The position numbers were made by a program, and so were the translations under genes. DNA of 13,932 bases, from assembly GCA_002378665.1 (NCBI GenBank), contig DFSO01000045.1, forward strand, positions 43,810 through 57,741, in the 5' to 3' direction. Numbering within the stretch: position 1 is the first letter of the stretch; every line of letters begins with the position of its first letter. Positions 1 to 6,128 of this stretch are shown piece after piece. This DNA comes from Loktanella sp. UBA3435. GTDB lineage: Bacteria > Pseudomonadota > Alphaproteobacteria > Rhodobacterales > Rhodobacteraceae. A model generated the notes under the pieces. That model was not told the DNA's origin. It was given only the letters and a program-made list of their open reading frames with translations, and ran no database searches.

Positions 1-29
1 AAAAACGCTTCGAAGTCAAAGCTAATCAT
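1..29 (-). CDS. Start of an unidentified leftward gene (partial)
   Basis: An ATG on the minus strand at 29..27 opens a frame that stays open to the window edge and reads MISFDFEAF. It lies 16 nt downstream of the moxR-like stop, so it would be the next gene of that transcript. The nearest purine-rich stretch (AAGGG) is about 12 nt upstream of the ATG, longer than ideal, so the start is uncertain. MoxR-type ATPase genes are very often followed by a von Willebrand factor A (CoxE-like) protein, which is a guess from context only. Nine residues are too few to identify a family. Confidence 0.3.
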
Positions 30-45
30 GTGCTGTCAAGGCCCT

Positions 46-885
46 TCATCTGCCGCTTCGCGCCATGAACGCCAGCCGCTCGAACAGGTGCACGTCTTGT
101 TCGTTTTTCAGCAATGCGCCGTGCAGCTTTGGCAGGGCGTTCGCCCCGTCGCGTTTGAGGTCTTCGGGGGTCAGGTCTTCGGCCAAGAGCAGTTTGAGCC
201 AGTCGAGAACTTCTGATGTAGACGGCTTTTTCTTGAGGCCAGCGGTTTCGCGGATCTCGTAGAATTGCGTGAGCGCCGTGGTCAGGAGTTGATCCTTGAT
301 GTCGGGGTGATGCACGGCGATGATTTTGCGCATCGTGTCTTGGTCGGGAAAGTTGATGTAGTGGAAAAAGCAGCGGCGCAGAAAGGCGTCGGGCAGTTCT
401 TTTTCGTTGTTGGATGTGATGATCACAACGGGGCGGTGGACCGCCTTGATGGTCTCACCTGTCTCATAGACGTGGAATTCCATTTGATCGAGTTCTTGCA
501 AAAGGTCGTTCGGGAATTCGATGTCGGCTTTGTCAATCTCGTCGATCAGCAGCACGACGCGCCCCTCGGCGCCAAACGCCTGCCAAAGTTTTCCCTTACG
601 AATATAGTTGGCGACGTCATGCACCTTTTCGTCGCCAAGCTGGCTATCACGCAAGCGGCTAACGGCGTCATATTCATAAAGGCCTTGCTGCGCTTTGGTG
701 GTGGACTTGATGTGCCATTCAATCATGGGTAGACCTAAGGCCGCGCTTACCTGTCGGGCGAGCTCTGTTTTGCCTGTGCCAGGCTCGCCTTTGACGAGCA
801 ACGGCCGCTCTAGCGTGACGGCTGCATTAACTGCCATGGTAAGGTCGTCTGTGGCGACATAGGTGTCTGTGCCCTGAAATTGCAT
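46..885 (-). CDS. MoxR-family AAA+ ATPase
   Basis: 279-residue AAA+ ATPase of the MoxR type, expected to be a cytoplasmic chaperone-like ATPase that remodels or activates partner proteins, usually together with a VWA-domain protein. Visible motifs: Walker A GEPGTGKT (residues 33-40), Walker B VVLLIDEID (110-118), sensor 1 TSNN (157-160), and an arginine-finger segment FLRRC (168-172). The length fits compact MoxR proteins made of one AAA+ core and a short C-terminal helical lid. The start is supported by AGGAA seven bases upstream of the ATG. The gene is divergent from dksA, and a possible VWA partner would begin at 29. The specific client is unknown. CoxD-like naming is possible, but no carbon monoxide dehydrogenase genes are in view. 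Confidence 0.9.
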   Translation of the reverse strand: MQFQGTDTYVATDDLTMAVNAAVTLERPLLVKGEPGTGKTELARQVSAALGLPMIEWHIKSTTKAQQGLYEYDAVSRLRDSQLGDEKVHDVANYIRKGKLWQAFGAEGRVVLLIDEIDKADIEFPNDLLQELDQMEFHVYETGETIKAVHRPVVIITSNNEKELPDAFLRRCFFHYINFPDQDTMRKIIAVHHPDIKDQLLTTALTQFYEIRETAGLKKKPSTSEVLDWLKLLLAEDLTPEDLKRDGANALPKLHGALLKNEQDVHLFERLAFMARSGR

Positions 886-912
886 GGTTTATTCCTAACT
901 GGGGTTGGCGTG

Positions 913-941
913 ACCCTAAGTGGATTTCGCGCGGTCTTCAA
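913..941 (-). promoter_or_regulatory. Candidate sigma70 promoter of the moxR-like gene
   Basis: On the minus strand TTGAAG (941..936) and TAGGGT (918..913) are separated by exactly 17 bases, about 28 bases upstream of the moxR-like ATG. The -35 matches 4 of 6 consensus bases and the -10 only 3 of 6, so this is a weak prediction. Confidence 0.3.
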
Positions 942-967
942 CTGTTTGCGCTCACATAAATCAGGGG

Positions 968-996
968 GTGACACTTGGTAATTGTCAGAGTAAACG
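968..996 (+). promoter_or_regulatory. Candidate sigma70 promoter of dksA
   Basis: GTGACA (968-973) and TAAACG (991-996) are 17 bases apart and end 22 bases before the dksA start. The -35 is good (5 of 6) and the -10 weak (3 of 6). The same TAAACG -10 is seen in the candidate argS promoter in this window. A 19-bp palindrome overlaps the -35 and spacer. Confidence 0.4.
969..987. promoter_or_regulatory. 19-bp palindrome in the dksA promoter (candidate operator)
   Basis: TGACA and TGTCA half-sites frame a 9-bp centre, and inner TT/AA pairs also match, so 7 of the 9 base pairs are symmetric. It overlaps the predicted -35 element of dksA, where a bound dimer would block or help RNA polymerase. The binding protein is not recognisable from the site. 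Confidence 0.4.
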
Positions 997-1018
997 TGCG
1001 CAAAATAGGGGGTTGAAC

Positions 1019-1492
1019 ATGTCGCAGACAGTCAAATCGCAAGGTACCGACAAGCGCAAGGGAACGAAGGTGAAAATCAAAACGTTCCTGCCAGATGATT
1101 ATGTTCCGAACGACGATGAGCCGTTCATGAACGACAACCAGACCGAGTATTTCCGCGTCAAGTTGCTGAACTGGAAAGCCGATCTTTTGGAAGACACCCG
1201 CGATACTGTGGCGGGCATGAAAGATCAGACACGCAACATTCCCGATGTGGCTGACCGCGCCTCTGAGGAAACAGATCGCTCGCTCGAGCTGCGCACGCGG
1301 GACCGTCAGCGTAAATTGGTCAACAAGATTGAGGGCGCTTTGCGTCGCATCGAAGAGGGCGAATTCGGCTATTGCTCGATCACTGGCGAGCCAATTTCGC
1401 TTAAGCGTCTTGATGCGCGTCCAATCGCGACGATGAGCCTTGAGGCGCAAGAGCGTCACGAGCGTCGCGAAAAAGTACACCGCGACGATTGA
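1019..1492 (+). CDS. dksA: RNA polymerase-binding transcription factor DksA
   Basis: 157-residue DksA/TraR-family protein. DksA binds the RNA polymerase secondary channel and, with ppGpp, resets promoter activity in the stringent response. The coiled coil spans about residues 42-112, with the functional tip motif Asp79-Arg80-Ala81 intact (the DxA tip of E. coli DksA). The C-terminal globular domain (113-157) keeps the family pattern FGYC...TGEPI...KRLDARP but has one cysteine (Cys119) where classical DksA has four, so it should not bind zinc in the usual way. Rhodobacterales DksA proteins are known to be cysteine-poor and still function. The start is supported by AGGGGG six bases before ATG 1019. 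A longer in-frame extension to GTG 920 would run across the predicted promoter and is rejected. The FAD monooxygenase gene follows after 1 nt. Confidence 0.93.
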   Translation: MSQTVKSQGTDKRKGTKVKIKTFLPDDYVPNDDEPFMNDNQTEYFRVKLLNWKADLLEDTRDTVAGMKDQTRNIPDVADRASEETDRSLELRTRDRQRKLVNKIEGALRRIEEGEFGYCSITGEPISLKRLDARPIATMSLEAQERHERREKVHRDD

Positions 1493-1493
1493 T

Positions 1494-2597
1494 ATGAAAA
1501 CGACCCACGTTGAGATTATCGGCGGCGGGATCGCAGGACTGACAGCAGCGCTGGCCTTTGCAAAGCAAGGGGCCAGCGTTTGTGTGTCAGAGCGGGCGCA
1601 GGCCTTGACAGAAGTTGGAGCTGGCTTGCAGATCACCCCAAATGCGGGCCGCGCTTTGGTCGCACTTGGCGTTTGGGATGCGCTTGTGGCGCGGGGCGTC
1701 GTGGCGCGGGCTGTTGTGCCGATGGACGGGATTAGCGGGCGCGTTGTGACGCGCTTTGATCTGTCGGGACAGTCGCCGAACTACCTGTTTTTGCACCGTG
1801 CGAGTTTGATCGAGGTTTTGGCCGAGGCTGCTATGAAAGCGAGTGTCGTGGTGAAACTGGGGCAGGTGCCTGATCTTGATGATTTGCCGCCTCATGATTT
1901 GTTAATCGGCGCCGAGGGGCTGCGGTCTGAATTGCGCGGGCGGTTGAACGCGCAGTCTGATCCGTTCTTTACTGGTCAAGTCGCGTGGCGGGCGATTGTT
2001 CCGCATGAAGCCGCTGCGGAAGCACAAATCTGGATGATGCCGCGCCAGCATGTGGTGACCTATCCTTTGTCTGGCGGGCGATTTAATATTGTTGCGGTGC
2101 AAGAACGGTCGGAATGGGCGGCCGAAGGCTGGTCGCACGCCGATGATCCTGCGCATTTGCGCGCAGCATTTGCAGGGGCCGCGCCTGAATTGCGGGCGAT
2201 TTTGGAGAAGGTCGGGCAGGTTAACCTTTGGGGCTTGTTCCGTCATCCAGTGGCTGACAATTGGGTCGGGGAGAAGACCGCCATCCTCGGTGATGCGGCC
2301 CATCCAACATTACCGTTTCTTGCGCAAGGTGCGAATTTGGCAATTGAGGACGCCTATGTTTTGGCGCGGTCTTGTGCTTCGGGCGATATTAAAGTGGGTC
2401 TTCAAATCTTTGAAAACGCAAGAAAATCACGAGTAAAACGTGCGATTGAGGCGGCGAATTCCAATGCCCGCAATTACCATTTGTCAGGTGTTCAACGGCA
2501 TGTTGCGTTCGCGGGTTTAAAGGTACTTGGCGCTGTTGCACCCAACGCGTTTTTGAACCGCCTCAGCTGGCTATATGATCACGACGTGACCGCCTAA
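1494..2597 (+). CDS. FAD-dependent monooxygenase (salicylate hydroxylase/UbiH-like group A)
   Basis: 367-residue flavoprotein of the group A aromatic hydroxylase fold, which uses NAD(P)H and oxygen to hydroxylate a small, often aromatic, substrate. The N-terminal Rossmann motif GGGIAGL (residues 10-16) with acidic Glu33 binds the FAD ADP part. The second FAD motif, ILGDAAHP (264-271), includes Gly266-Asp267. The middle DG motif reads GAEGLRSELR (139-148), with Glu in the usual Asp position. No signal peptide or membrane segment is evident. The ATG lies 1 nt after the dksA stop with no Shine-Dalgarno of its own, so translation is probably coupled to dksA. Its stop overlaps the xth stop by 4 nt. 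The substrate is unknown: the closest described types are salicylate and 3-hydroxybenzoate hydroxylases, and no aromatic catabolism genes are nearby. Confidence 0.87.
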   Translation: MKTTHVEIIGGGIAGLTAALAFAKQGASVCVSERAQALTEVGAGLQITPNAGRALVALGVWDALVARGVVARAVVPMDGISGRVVTRFDLSGQSPNYLFLHRASLIEVLAEAAMKASVVVKLGQVPDLDDLPPHDLLIGAEGLRSELRGRLNAQSDPFFTGQVAWRAIVPHEAAAEAQIWMMPRQHVVTYPLSGGRFNIVAVQERSEWAAEGWSHADDPAHLRAAFAGAAPELRAILEKVGQVNLWGLFRHPVADNWVGEKTAILGDAAHPTLPFLAQGANLAIEDAYVLARSCASGDIKVGLQIFENARKSRVKRAIEAANSNARNYHLSGVQRHVAFAGLKVLGAVAPNAFLNRLSWLYDHDVTA

Positions 2598-3373
2598 ATC
2601 GCGAGATCAACCCAGACGGGGACGTGATCGGAAGGCTTTTCGCGGCCACGCACGTCTTTTTCGATCCAGCAATCATTGAGCAAATCGGCGCATTGGGGGG
2701 TCAGAAGGAAGTGATCGATGCGAATGCCGTCGTTGCGATCCCATGCGCCAGCTTGATAATCCCAGAAAGAGTAGTGGCCTGCGTCTTGTTGCCGCGCGCG
2801 GAAGGCCTCAGTGAAGCCGAGATTAACTAATTGGCGGAAAGCCGCGCGGCTTTCGGGGCGAAAGAGCGCGTCTTCGATCCATGCGTCGGGGCGAGCTGCG
2901 TCTTCGGATTGCGGAATTATGTTGTAATCTCCGCACATTAGCGCAGGTTCTTCAAGTGCCATAAGAGCTTGGGCGCGGGTATAAAGTCGCTCCATCCATG
3001 CGAGTTTGTAGTCATATTTTGGACCAGGCGCAGGATTGCCGTTTGGCAAATAAAGCCCGCAAATCCGCAGTGCTTTTTCGCCGATTACCGTGGCCTCGAT
3101 CCAGCGAGCTTGCTCGTCGGTGTCATCGCCTGGCAGGCCGCGCGTGACGTCTTCAAGCGGGAATTTCGACAAGATGGCCACGCCGTTGAAACCCTTTTGG
3201 CCGTGGGTTTCTACATTATATCCAAGTTCTTCAATGGCTTGGCGCGGGAATCCTTCATCGACGGATTTGATTTCTTGCAAGACAGCCACGTCGGGCGCGC
3301 TGTCTTGCAGCCATGTCGTGAGGGCCTCAATGCGGGCTTTGACCCCGTTGATATTGAACGTCGCTATCTTCAT
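2594..3373 (-). CDS. xth: Exodeoxyribonuclease III (AP endonuclease)
   Basis: 259-residue Mg-dependent nuclease of the ExoIII/Xth family that cuts at abasic sites and trims 3' ends in base-excision repair. The full catalytic set is visible: Asn7 (FNINGVKAR), Glu34 (LQEIK), Tyr108 (GLYLPNG), Asp149 and Asn151 (GDYNI), Asp220 (RIDHFLL), and Asp249-His250 (PSDHVPVW). Length matches the family. The ATG at 3373 is preferred over the upstream in-frame one at 3424 because MKIATFNING is the canonical N-terminus and GGGGGA lies four bases before it. The stop codon (TAG) shares CTAA with the monooxygenase stop. The gene is divergent from the desaturase. Confidence 0.95.
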   Translation of the reverse strand: MKIATFNINGVKARIEALTTWLQDSAPDVAVLQEIKSVDEGFPRQAIEELGYNVETHGQKGFNGVAILSKFPLEDVTRGLPGDDTDEQARWIEATVIGEKALRICGLYLPNGNPAPGPKYDYKLAWMERLYTRAQALMALEEPALMCGDYNIIPQSEDAARPDAWIEDALFRPESRAAFRQLVNLGFTEAFRARQQDAGHYSFWDYQAGAWDRNDGIRIDHFLLTPQCADLLNDCWIEKDVRGREKPSDHVPVWVDLAI

Positions 3374-3400
3374 GGCATCCCCCAGGTTTGCAGCCGTTTT

Positions 3401-3422
3401 GCCCCAATAGGGCGATTGGTGC
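3401..3422. promoter_or_regulatory. 22-bp imperfect palindrome upstream of xth
   Basis: CCAAT and ATTGG half-sites are spaced 6 bp apart, with outer GC pairs also matching, giving seven symmetric pairs. It lies 28-49 bases upstream of the xth start in the xth/desaturase divergent region. It could be an operator or a 5'-leader hairpin. No clear promoter was found for either gene here. Confidence 0.3.
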
Positions 3423-3532
3423 AAGCGGGACCCACAAGATGATGTGTTTGTTCGTGATCATAAATAAACTTTGCTTAAACGCTTTTGTGCTTTATCGACG
3501 GGGCAAAGAATAACCATGAGCGACAAAAACCC

Positions 3533-4549
3533 ATGTTAATGACACCTGCACCCGAAACGAAATCTGCACGCGAGTGGATTGCGGACCTCTCGAAGTACCG
3601 CAACCCAAGCAATTGGCGGTCGAGCTTTGAATTGGCTGTGACGATTATCCCGTTCTTTGCACTTTGGGTCGGCGCCTGTTGGGCGCTGCAATACAGTTAT
3701 ATTGCCGCGTTTCTGATTTCCGCATTGAATGGCGCGTTTTTGTTGCGTCTCTTCATCATCCAGCACGATTGCGGACATTCATCATTTCTTGCGAACCGCA
3801 CATTGTCCGATTGGATCGGTCGCGCGTTGGGTGTTTTGACGCTGACGCCTTACGATGTGTGGAAGCGCACCCATGCGATCCACCACGGCAGCCACGGTGA
3901 TTTGGATCACCGCGGTATTGGTGATGTGATGACGCTGACGGTTGATGAGTTTAAGGCGCTTAGCTTTTGGGGCCGCGTCCAATACCGCGCATATCGCCAT
4001 CCGCTGACATTGTTCGTTTTGGGGCCTAGCTACTTGTTTTTGCTGCAAAACCGTCTGCCAATTGGCCTGATGAAATCTGGCGCGAAATATTGGGTAAGCT
4101 CAATGGGCACGAATATTGTGGCTGCTGCAGCACTCTTCACGATCTACTGGTTCATCGGTCTTGGCGCTGTTTTCCTTGTGTTCTTGCCAACAACTCTTGT
4201 CGCGGCTTCAATCGGCGTTTGGCTGTTTTATGTGCAGCACCAGTTTGAGACGACGCTTTGGGATAAGAACGAAGATTGGGATCTGCATGAGGCGGCATTG
4301 CACGGCTCGTCGCACTATGATCTGCCAGCGGTTTTGCGTTGGTTTACAGGCAACATCGGAATTCACCACGTACACCACCTGTATTCGCGTATTCCGTTTT
4401 ACCGTCTGCCAGAGGTTCTGCGCGATCACCAAGAGCTGGTTGACCAAAGCCGCATGACAATTTGGGAGAGCTTTAAGTGCGCAAGCCTTGATTTGTGGGA
4501 CGAAAAATCCCGCCGCTTGGTATCATTCCGTACGGCACGTGGCCTCTAA
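3533..4549 (+). CDS. Membrane fatty acid desaturase
   Basis: About 336-338 residues of an integral-membrane di-iron acyl-lipid desaturase (delta-12/omega-6-like FA_desaturase family), which puts a cis double bond into membrane acyl chains using oxygen. All three histidine boxes are present, numbered from ATG 3539: HDCGH (76-80), HAIHH (112-116) and HHVHH (276-280). Hydrophobic segments lie near residues 32-50, 54-73, 155-172 and 190-232. Starts are ambiguous: ATG 3533 and ATG 3539 are in frame but lack a Shine-Dalgarno. A 7-codon ORF from ATG 3516 ends TAATG on the 3539 start, and one extra A in the A5 tract 3525-3529 would fuse it in frame (see findings). The stop overlaps the erpA stop. Substrate and regiospecificity cannot be read from sequence; temperature or membrane-fluidity control is likely but not shown. 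Confidence 0.92.
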   Translation: MLMTPAPETKSAREWIADLSKYRNPSNWRSSFELAVTIIPFFALWVGACWALQYSYIAAFLISALNGAFLLRLFIIQHDCGHSSFLANRTLSDWIGRALGVLTLTPYDVWKRTHAIHHGSHGDLDHRGIGDVMTLTVDEFKALSFWGRVQYRAYRHPLTLFVLGPSYLFLLQNRLPIGLMKSGAKYWVSSMGTNIVAAAALFTIYWFIGLGAVFLVFLPTTLVAASIGVWLFYVQHQFETTLWDKNEDWDLHEAALHGSSHYDLPAVLRWFTGNIGIHHVHHLYSRIPFYRLPEVLRDHQELVDQSRMTIWESFKCASLDLWDEKSRRLVSFRTARGL

Positions 4550-4872
4550 ATAGAGAACGACGTGCCGCAACCGCATGAACTACTGGCGTTCGGATTGTTA
4601 ATCACGAACCGAGCGCCGATCAATTCTTCACTGAAATCAATGATGGCTGAGGCCAAAAAAGGCAGGGACACGCTGTCGATCAGCACTTTCTCTCCCGCAC
4701 CTTCGAGAATCAGATCGTCTTCTTTTGGCTCGTCGAGATCAATTTCATATTGAAACCCCGAACATCCGCCGCCTTCGACCGCCACGCGTAGTGCTTTGCC
4801 TTGTGCGGCAGCACCGATTTCGGCAAGCCGTTCAAAAGCGCGGGGTGTCACAGTTGGGGGGAGCGTCAGCAT
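4546..4872 (-). CDS. erpA: A-type iron-sulfur carrier ErpA
   Basis: 108-residue HesB/IscA-family protein that carries and hands over Fe-S clusters to apo-enzymes in the cytoplasm. The three ligand cysteines are in place: Cys37 (GGGCSGF), Cys100 and Cys102 (SCGCGTSF). The C-terminus NPNAS..CGCG.SFSI closely follows the ErpA form, which is why erpA is preferred over iscA or sufA. No isc or suf genes are visible here, so it stands alone as ErpA often does. Start ATG 4872 is supported by AAGG 11 bases upstream and by a good promoter at 4932..4904. The gene converges on the desaturase with a 4-nt stop overlap and diverges from dgt. Confidence 0.9.
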   Translation of the reverse strand: MLTLPPTVTPRAFERLAEIGAAAQGKALRVAVEGGGCSGFQYEIDLDEPKEDDLILEGAGEKVLIDSVSLPFLASAIIDFSEELIGARFVINNPNASSSCGCGTSFSI

Positions 4873-4903
4873 TTTGCGAGCCTTACAGTTTGATTACATT
4901 TGC

Positions 4904-4932
4904 AATATAGGTAGCGCAGGCAAACACGGCAA
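4904..4932 (-). promoter_or_regulatory. Sigma70-type promoter of erpA
   Basis: On the minus strand TTGCCG (4932..4927) and TATATT (4909..4904) are separated by exactly 17 bases. Transcription would start near 4897, giving a leader of about 25 bases before the erpA ATG. This is the best promoter match in the window (4 of 6 and 5 of 6). The TATA core is symmetric and could also serve a weak rightward -10 (TATAGG, 4906-4911) for dgt. Confidence 0.55.
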
Positions 4933-4955
4933 GACAGGCAAAAAGGCAATTCATT

Positions 4956-6128
4956 ATGACAGCCCCCTATGCGACGGACCCCAGCAATGCGCGCGGCCGT
5001 CTGTTTCCTGAGGAAGAGAGCTATTTCCGGTCTCCGTTTCAGCGTGATCGCGACCGGATTATTCATGCCAGTGCGTTCCGCAGGCTGAAACATAAGACCC
5101 AAGTGTTCATCGAGCACGAGGGCGATTATTTCCGCACACGCCTGACCCATTCGATTGAAGTGGCACAAGTCGCCCGCACGGTTGCGGCCGCATTGGGGCT
5201 GAATGTCGAGCTGACCGAGGCCGTGGCGCTGGCCCACGATCTTGGTCACACACCTTTTGGCCACACGGGTGAAGAGGCGCTTGATGCGCTGATGAAGCCC
5301 TACGGCGGCTTTGATCATAACGCGCAGGCCCTGCGGATCGTGACCGATTTGGAGCGCCACTATGCGGAGTGGGACGGGCTGAACCTGACATGGGAAACGC
5401 TCGAAGGCATCGCCAAACATAACGGCCCCGTGACCGGAGAAATCCCTTGGGCCTTAGCCAAATATAACACGCTGCACGATTTGGAGTTGCACACCCATGC
5501 GAGTGCAGAGGCGCAAGCGGCGGCCTTGGCCGATGACATTGCCTATAACAACCACGACCTGCACGATGGTCTTCGGGCCGAGTTGTTTAGCACCGATGAA
5601 TTGGCCGAATTGCCGATTTTGAAGGACTGCTTTGCGCGGGTGGATGCAAAATATCCAGATCTGAACTATTACCGCCGCCGCCACGAGGCCTTGCGCCGTT
5701 TCTTTGGCGTGCTCGTTGAAGACGTTATTACGGTGAGTAGCCGCAACTTGACCGAATTCAATCCGCAATCTGTGCATGATATTCGCCACGCAGGCCGAAT
5801 GATGGTGCAGTTTTCGCCGGAACTTTGGGCCGACTTGAAGGTTATTCGTAGGTTCCTGTTCGAACGGATGTACCGCGCACCTGCGGTGGTCGAGATGCGG
5901 ATTGTCGTGACGCAGATGGTCAATGACCTGTTCCCATTCTTCATGGAGAACACCGACGAATTGCCCAAGCAATGGCGCAAGGATGTGGCTGACGCCCCCG
6001 ATAAGATCGCCTTGGCGCGGATTGTTGCGGACTATATTGCTGGCATGACAGATCGTTTTGCGATCCAAGAACATAAACGACTAATTGGCGGGGAAGAAAT
6101 CCCCGCAGGAGTGATCGATGGCAGTTGA
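4956..6128 (+). CDS. dgt: dGTPase-like deoxynucleoside triphosphate triphosphohydrolase
   Basis: 390-residue HD-domain protein of the dGTPase family (type 2-like length), which splits dNTPs into deoxynucleoside and triphosphate and so trims dNTP pools. The metal site is visible: His65 (RLTHSIEV), His94-Asp95 (AHDLGHTPFGH) and Asp193/Asp194 (LADDIAYNNHD). The N-terminal signature DRDRIIHASAFRRLKHKTQVF (about 31-51) is typical of the family. ATG 4956 has AAAAGG nine bases upstream. The gene is divergent from erpA, and its last 11 nt overlap the antiporter start, so the two are probably cotranscribed. Preference for dGTP versus other dNTPs cannot be told from sequence. Confidence 0.92.
   Translation: MTAPYATDPSNARGRLFPEEESYFRSPFQRDRDRIIHASAFRRLKHKTQVFIEHEGDYFRTRLTHSIEVAQVARTVAAALGLNVELTEAVALAHDLGHTPFGHTGEEALDALMKPYGGFDHNAQALRIVTDLERHYAEWDGLNLTWETLEGIAKHNGPVTGEIPWALAKYNTLHDLELHTHASAEAQAAALADDIAYNNHDLHDGLRAELFSTDELAELPILKDCFARVDAKYPDLNYYRRRHEALRRFFGVLVEDVITVSSRNLTEFNPQSVHDIRHAGRMMVQFSPELWADLKVIRRFLFERMYRAPAVVEMRIVVTQMVNDLFPFFMENTDELPKQWRKDVADAPDKIALARIVADYIAGMTDRFAIQEHKRLIGGEEIPAGVIDGS
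6088..6106 (+). promoter_or_regulatory. GC-rich RNA hairpin abutting the antiporter ribosome binding site
   Basis: A perfect 7-bp stem (GCGGGGA / TCCCCGC) with a 5-nt AGAAA loop lies within the last codons of dgt. It ends at 6106, directly before the AGGAG Shine-Dalgarno (6107-6111) for the antiporter ATG 6118. In mRNA it could limit ribosome access until a ribosome finishing dgt melts it. No T-tract follows, so it is not a terminator. Confidence 0.45.

Noticed and set aside
265..732. 155-codon rightward ORF opposite the moxR-like gene
   Set aside because: It mirrors a protein with complete AAA+ motifs, shows no family motif and has no ribosome site; it is a shadow frame.
1440..1493. Longer monooxygenase start inside dksA
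   Set aside because: It adds residues before the canonical Rossmann start and relies on a TTG within dksA with no ribosome site.
938..1636. 232-codon leftward ORF across dksA and the monooxygenase start
   Set aside because: It crosses two well-supported genes and the promoter region and shows no recognisable domain.
3374..3424. Longer xth start at 3424
   Set aside because: The extra 17 residues fit no Xth family N-terminus and the internal ATG has the ribosome site.
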